Source of the DNA: Anaerolineales bacterium
Lineage (GTDB): Bacteria > Chloroflexota > Anaerolineae > Anaerolineales > Villigracilaceae
Assembly (NCBI GenBank): GCA_025056515.1
Contig: JANWWB010000085.1
Location: forward strand, 1-9,678
Direction of reading: 5' to 3'
Length of the DNA: 9,678 nucleotides
In this document: piece after piece, positions 6,510-9,678 of the stretch
Position numbering within the stretch: position 1 is the stretch's first letter
Layout: the number at the start of each line of letters is the position of its first letter
Translations under genes and position numbers: made by a program
Notes under the pieces: model-generated
Told to the model about the DNA's origin: nothing
What the model saw: the letters and a program-made list of their open reading frames with translations, nothing else
Database searches by the model: none

Positions 6510-6986
6510 ATGAAACAAGGTATTCATCCTACTTATTACCCTGAAGCGCGTGTGGTCTGCGCCTGCGGCAATACCTGGACGACCGGTTCCACGCGGAAAG
6601 AAATTCGTGTTGAAGTCTGTTCGAAATGCCATCCCTTCTTCTCTGGAGAGCAGACGCGCATCATTGACATCGAAGGGCAGGTAGACCGCTTCCGCAAGCG
6701 TCTGGAAGCTCGTCAGGCTTATGTTGCGGAGCAACGTGCGCGTGCCGAAGCCAAGGTTTCACCTTTGCGCCCGATTGCCGAACTGGAGATTGGTGCTCGT
6801 CCTACCGAAGCGCTTGCTAAAGCGGGCATCACCACGGTTGGCCAATTCTTGGAGCGGTTGAGCCAAGGAGAAGAAGCGGTGTTGGCTTTGGAAGGTTTCG
6901 GGCGCAAAGCTCTTATTGATATCAAAAAGAAGTTGCGCGCTCTAGGCTATTCCTTGCCCCAGGCAGCGGAGATGCCTGTCGAATAA
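6510..6986 (+). CDS. rpmE: 50S ribosomal protein L31 fused to an RNA polymerase alpha-CTD-like domain
   Basis: Residues 1 to about 65 are a zinc-binding L31: [14 protein letters not shown]17-A-C19-GNTW, then VEVC37SKC40HPFFSGEQ and VDRFRKR. The four Cys fit the zinc site of the C+ type. Normal L31 ends here at about 66-70 residues, but this frame continues to 158. Residues about 57-83 form a highly charged helical linker. Residues 84-150 resemble the alpha-subunit C-terminal domain: [28 protein letters not shown], and [20 protein letters not shown], closely parallel to the LRPVDDLELTVR, LKAEAIHYIGDLV and NLGKKSLTEIKDVLASRGL segments of E. coli RpoA. The fold would be a compact helix-hairpin-helix domain. 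The two parts are in one uninterrupted frame, so this is not an assembly join of two ORFs. AAGGA lies 7 nt before the ATG, and an intrinsic terminator follows 21 nt after the stop. The L31 half should place the protein on the large subunit near the central protuberance; the role of the second half is unknown. Confidence 0.93.
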   Translation: MKQGIHPTYYPEARVVCACGNTWTTGSTRKEIRVEVCSKCHPFFSGEQTRIIDIEGQVDRFRKRLEARQAYVAEQRARAEAKVSPLRPIAELEIGARPTEALAKAGITTVGQFLERLSQGEEAVLALEGFGRKALIDIKKKLRALGYSLPQAAEMPVE

Positions 6987-7007
6987 AACGATTTTCGGGT
7001 AAACTTG

Positions 7008-7041
7008 ATAGGCAGATGCATGAGGCATCTGCCTATTTTTT
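7008..7041 (+). terminator. Intrinsic terminator after rpmE, in the tdk leader
   Basis: A perfect 12-bp stem pairs ATAGGCAGATGC (7008-7019) with GCATCTGCCTAT (7025-7036) around a 5-nt loop, followed by a run of six T (7036-7041). This is a strong Rho-independent terminator shape. It ends the ribosomal protein unit but lies only 31 nt before the tdk ATG with no obvious promoter between them. Either tdk is read by partial read-through or its promoter lies in the 3' part of rpmE. Confidence 0.9.
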
Positions 7042-7072
7042 CTCAAGCGATTTTCTCGTGCTCGGAGACCAT

Positions 7073-7639
7073 ATGCACTGTAAAGGAAGCCTTGAAGTCA
7101 TTTGTGGTTGCATGTTCAGCGGTAAAACCGATGAACTCATTCGTCGTTTGCGGCGCGCTGTCATTGCTCGCCAGAAAGTTCAGGTTTTCAAACCGGCCAT
7201 CGATGTACGTTACGCTGTCGAAAAGGTGACCTCTCATGCCGGGAACGACTTCCATGCTGTGCCGGTGGAAAAATCCGCAGATATCTTGTTGTATCTTGAC
7301 CCACAGGCAACGGTGGTTGCTGTGGACGAAGCACAATTCTTCGATGAGGAGATTATCCGGGTTGTTGAATCGCTTGTCGAGAGCGGTAAGCGCGTCATTC
7401 TTGCCGGACTGGATATGGATTTTCGGGGTGAACCCTTTGGACCAATGCCGATTCTGATGGCGAAGGCAGAGAGAGTGGATAAATTACAGGCGATTTGCAT
7501 GGTCTGTGGCGAACCGGCTTCCCGTACGCAGCGATTGGTGAACGGTCAACCGGCGCGCTACGATGATCCGGTTGTCATTGTAGGCGCAGCGGAACTTTAC
7601 GAGGCGCGCTGTCGAGACCATCATGTGGTGCCGAGGTGA
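7073..7639 (+). CDS. tdk: Thymidine kinase (type II, TK1-like)
   Basis: The 188-residue enzyme phosphorylates thymidine with ATP to make dTMP in pyrimidine salvage. It shows the P-loop GCMFSGKT (12-19), the Walker B and catalytic segment VDEAQFF (84-90) with Glu86 as the probable base, and a structural zinc site formed by C142, C145, C180 and H183. The substrate-covering lasso is marked by [11 protein letters not shown] (162-172). The length is typical for TK1-like enzymes. The frame is open to an ATG at 7016, but that codon sits inside the terminator stem. The ATG at 7073 has CGGAG 5 nt upstream and starts just before the first strand of the fold. The rpmE-tdk neighbourhood is also seen in Bacillus. 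Confidence 0.97.
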   Translation: MHCKGSLEVICGCMFSGKTDELIRRLRRAVIARQKVQVFKPAIDVRYAVEKVTSHAGNDFHAVPVEKSADILLYLDPQATVVAVDEAQFFDEEIIRVVESLVESGKRVILAGLDMDFRGEPFGPMPILMAKAERVDKLQAICMVCGEPASRTQRLVNGQPARYDDPVVIVGAAELYEARCRDHHVVPR

Positions 7640-7652
7640 TTCGGTTAAAAGC

Positions 7653-7871
7653 ATGGATATTGCCGGATTTCATCCACCACATGGCGGTTGGACCTATGCT
7701 GCCCGCTTGGACGACGACCCCCGCTTTCGTCGAGATTACCTTTATCAGTATGTAGATGATAAAATGGTGGAAGAATTCGGTCAAGTCAGATCGGCCGGAG
7801 AGTTTGTCCGGCGGGAACTCGTGACAGAAGAATCGCTCCAATTACTCCAAGAAATCAGATTGTTTCCATAA
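7653..7871 (+). CDS. Small hypothetical protein between tdk and hpt
   Basis: A 72-residue frame (82 if the ATG at 7623, which overlaps the end of tdk, is used) fills the gap between tdk and the first hpt. I do not recognise a family. The sequence is rich in charged residues: a His/Pro start (MDIAGFHPPHGG), a DDDPRFRRDYLYQY segment and an amphipathic Glu/Leu-rich C-terminal half, with no membrane segment or signal peptide and no Cys. It ends 12 nt before hpt and lies in the same direction with tight spacing, which supports a real gene. The ribosome binding site is not decisive: GAGGTG at 7633-7638 is 14 nt from the 7653 ATG, and only a weak GAG precedes 7623. Confidence 0.5.
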   Translation: MDIAGFHPPHGGWTYAARLDDDPRFRRDYLYQYVDDKMVEEFGQVRSAGEFVRRELVTEESLQLLQEIRLFP

Positions 7872-7883
7872 ATTCAGATAGCT

Positions 7884-8450
7884 ATGCAAAGCTACCAAAC
7901 CTTTCTTTCAGAAATCCTTATTGACTCAGATACTCTTCAACGTCGCATCGCCGAACTTGGTGCGCAAATCAGTCGCGATTATGAAGGCGCTGATTTGCTC
8001 CTGGTTTGCATCTTGCGCGGCGGCTTAGTCTTCATGGTCGATTTGATGCGTCATATTACCGTCCCGCACCAAATTGACTTCCTGGCTGTCTCCTCATATG
8101 GCACTGGAGCACGCCAATCGGCGGGCGGCGTCCGATTGACGATGGACTTGGCAACGGATATTCGTGATAAGGATGTCCTCCTCGTAGAGGATATTGTTGA
8201 CAGTGGCAATACCATCGCTTACGTGCTGGAGTTTCTCAAAACCCGTCGCCCTCGCAGTCTCAAGGTTTGTGCTTTGCTTGATAAGCCAGAACGCCGTGAG
8301 ACTCCTGTCCCGATTGACTATTGTGGTTTTACCATCCCAAACAAGTTTGTCTTCGGATATGGTCTCGATTTGGATGAGTACTATCGCAATCTTCCCTTTG
8401 TGGCTGTCGTAGATTTGGATAAATATCAGAGCTCTGGCAACAAGGCATGA
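7884..8450 (+). CDS. hpt: Hypoxanthine(-guanine) phosphoribosyltransferase, copy 1
   Basis: The 188-residue enzyme transfers phosphoribose from PRPP to hypoxanthine or guanine in purine salvage. Visible motifs are the pyrophosphate loop ILRGGLVF (43-50), the flexible-loop SYG (71-73), the PRPP motif VLLVEDIVDSGNT (98-110), LLDKPERRE (131-139) and the purine-contact segment IPNKFVFGYGLD (151-162). The length matches bacterial Hpt. Asn153 stands where most family members, and copy 2, have Asp. No good Shine-Dalgarno sequence precedes the ATG, so translation may depend on coupling to the small ORF that ends 12 nt upstream. It is followed after 10 nt by a paralogue with about 58% identity (hand count, 106 of 182, no gaps). 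Confidence 0.96.
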   Translation: MQSYQTFLSEILIDSDTLQRRIAELGAQISRDYEGADLLLVCILRGGLVFMVDLMRHITVPHQIDFLAVSSYGTGARQSAGGVRLTMDLATDIRDKDVLLVEDIVDSGNTIAYVLEFLKTRRPRSLKVCALLDKPERRETPVPIDYCGFTIPNKFVFGYGLDLDEYYRNLPFVAVVDLDKYQSSGNKA

Positions 8451-8460
8451 GGAGGACACC

Positions 8461-9018
8461 ATGCAAGACTATCATGATTTTCTTGACGAAATCCTATTCA
8501 CCCAGGAGCAAATCGAGGCGCGCGTGGCCGAGTTGGGCAAACAAATCAGTCGGGATTATGCCGGTAAGGATCTGTTGGTGGTTTGCTTGCTGCGCGGTGC
8601 CTTGGTTTTCACCTCGGATTTGCTTCGTCATATGACGATCGACCCCGAATTAGACTGCATGTCACTAGCTTCTTACGGTGTTGGGCGCTATTCTTCTAGC
8701 GGGAACGTACGCGTTCACCTGGACCTGCGGACAAACATCGAAGGGCGAGATGTTCTCTTGGTCGAGGATATCGTAGACAGTGGACGCACCCTGGCGCATG
8801 TTCTCAACATGCTCCGCACGCGTGACCCAGCCAGCTTGCGCGTATGTGTGTTGTTAGATAAAAAGATGCGCCGCGAGGTGCCCGTGCAGGTAGACTATGT
8901 TGGCTTTGATGTACCCGATAAGTATGTCTTTGGCTACGGGATTGATATCGACGAACACTGTCGTCATCTGCCCTTCATTGCTACAGTCGATTTGGAGCGC
9001 TATCAGAAACCGTCTTGA
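8461..9018 (+). CDS. hpt: Hypoxanthine(-guanine) phosphoribosyltransferase, copy 2
   Basis: The 185-residue paralogue of the preceding gene carries the same motifs at the same residue numbers: LLRGALVF (43-50), SYG (71-73), VLLVEDIVDSGRT (98-110), LLDKKMRRE (131-139) and VPDKYVFGYGID (151-162). Differences concentrate in residues 61-95, which include the mobile loop that closes over the active site, and in the pyrophosphate loop, where the second Gly of RGG is Ala. All catalytic acidic residues of the EDIVD motif are present, so it should be active. A strong AGGAGG (8450-8455) 5 nt before the ATG starts it; the first A of that box is also the last base of the copy 1 stop codon. It may prefer a different purine base or form mixed oligomers with copy 1. 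Confidence 0.96.
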   Translation: MQDYHDFLDEILFTQEQIEARVAELGKQISRDYAGKDLLVVCLLRGALVFTSDLLRHMTIDPELDCMSLASYGVGRYSSSGNVRVHLDLRTNIEGRDVLLVEDIVDSGRTLAHVLNMLRTRDPASLRVCVLLDKKMRREVPVQVDYVGFDVPDKYVFGYGIDIDEHCRHLPFIATVDLERYQKPS

Positions 9019-9027
9019 CAGAGGTCG

Positions 9028-9678
9028 GTGAACGAAGACGCTTATGCCGGCCGATGGATCGCTCGTCTGCGTGGCCGCATTGTTGCTCAGGGCGGCACGC
9101 CCGAACAAGCGCGCCGTGCGGCACTCTCACGTTTCAAGGAAACCCCGGAAATCCTCTTTGTGCCTATGCCCAATTTGCCTCACTTGCCGCCGATCGTACA
9201 AGAAGCGTTGAATACGTTGTCTCCCGACCAGACCATATACTTGGTCGGTGGGGCGGTCAGAGACTTGTTGGTTGGACGCTCCAGCCGCGATTTCGACTTT
9301 GCTCTCCCTCAGGGTGGTATTGCGACAGCGCGTCAAGTTGCCAAGGCGTTACAGGCGCATTTCTACCCTCTTGACTTAGAGCGTGACACCGGCCGCGTTG
9401 TCCTTTCTACCTCGCAGGGAGAACATCTCTATCTCGATTTTGCCACATTTCGTGGGAAAACCCTCGAAGACGACCTGCGCGGGCGAGATTTTACCGTCAA
9501 TGCCATCGCGCTTGATCCTCGTACAGGGCAGATCTTTGATCCACTTGGCGGGGCACGGGATGTCAAAGACAAACTTTTGCGCGCCTGTTCTCCTACTTCT
9601 TTCTCGGAGGACCCTCTCCGAATCTTGCGCAGTGTGCGCTTGGCGGCAGACTTCAATTTCCGCATTTTGCCGGAAACG
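9028..9678 (+). CDS. Class II tRNA nucleotidyltransferase / poly(A) polymerase family, N-terminal part with extra domain (partial)
   Basis: The frame is open to the window edge (217 codons). The catalytic head is clear: LVGGAVRD (72-79), the metal-binding pair D88-F-D90, GRDFTVNAIALDP, FDPLGGARDVKDKLLRA, and SEDPLRILRSVRLAADF near the end. These are the motifs of class II enzymes that add CCA, CC or A to tRNA 3' ends, or poly(A) to RNA; the subtype cannot be told from this part. The family motif normally lies about 10-25 residues from the start, while here about 70 precede it. Residues 6-43 (YAGRWIARLRGRIVAQGG, TPEQARRAA, then ILFVP) look like a separate small module, perhaps DUF5678-like. 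The GTG at 9028 is chosen because the module begins right after it, GAGG lies 3 nt upstream, and an in-frame stop (of hpt copy 2) ends at 9018. Confidence 0.9.
   Translation, partial: MNEDAYAGRWIARLRGRIVAQGGTPEQARRAALSRFKETPEILFVPMPNLPHLPPIVQEALNTLSPDQTIYLVGGAVRDLLVGRSSRDFDFALPQGGIATARQVAKALQAHFYPLDLERDTGRVVLSTSQGEHLYLDFATFRGKTLEDDLRGRDFTVNAIALDPRTGQIFDPLGGARDVKDKLLRACSPTSFSEDPLRILRSVRLAADFNFRILPET

Noticed and set aside
7016..7072. Upstream ATG for thymidine kinase at 7016
   Set aside because: It lies inside the terminator stem and the added residues are not part of the kinase fold.
8447..8635. Alternative frame starting with the ATG at 8447 near the second hpt gene
   Set aside because: It is out of frame with a clear hpt gene that has its own AGGAGG and ATG at 8461.

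Overview
The window looks like chromosomal DNA of a free-living bacterium, most likely a member of the Chloroflexota (Anaerolineae-like). That placement is an inference from protein character: an L31 with a long C-terminal extra domain, a class II tRNA nucleotidyltransferase with an N-terminal extension, and general protein style. No rRNA or other marker in the window can confirm it. I see no tRNA, rRNA, insertion sequence, phage gene or CRISPR array.

Left half, minus strand (about 5180 down to 1): a carbohydrate-use locus. In transcription order it has a DeoR/AgaR-type repressor, an amidohydrolase-2 TIM-barrel hydrolase, a GH36/clan-D alpha-galactosidase-like glycosidase, a two-SIS-domain sugar-phosphate isomerase/deaminase (AgaS/GlmS-like), and the first 36 codons of a lipoprotein, which could be a transporter binding protein. 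Gaps are short (23 to 79 nt), so one operon is likely. A TATAAT box lies upstream of the repressor, and three tandem 10-bp repeats lie between it and the repressor start codon, overlapping that codon. They look like the repressor's own operator. The set of families suggests use of an alpha-linked galactose or N-acetylgalactosamine glycan.

Centre (5121-5761): a divergent intergenic region. The stretch 5180-5610 has nothing recognisable. A perfect consensus sigma-70 promoter (TTGACA, 17 bp, TATAAT) at 5611-5639 then drives rightward transcription through a leader of about 115 nt, GC-rich and hairpin-forming, into the ribosomal protein genes.

Right half, plus strand: rplU (L21), rpmA (L27) and rpmE (L31), then a strong intrinsic terminator and a nucleotide-salvage and RNA-processing group: tdk (thymidine kinase), a small unknown ORF, two tandem hypoxanthine phosphoribosyltransferase paralogues, and a tRNA CCA-adding/poly(A) polymerase-type enzyme that runs off the window.

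The most striking item is rpmE. An intact zinc-type L31 (about residues 1-65) continues in frame, through a charged linker, into a domain that closely resembles the C-terminal domain of the RNA polymerase alpha subunit. This joins a ribosomal surface protein to a transcription-machinery module. Other points of interest are the terminator 31 nt before tdk with a possible competing pairing, the duplicated hpt pair, the N-terminal module on the nucleotidyltransferase, and the repressor repeat array.
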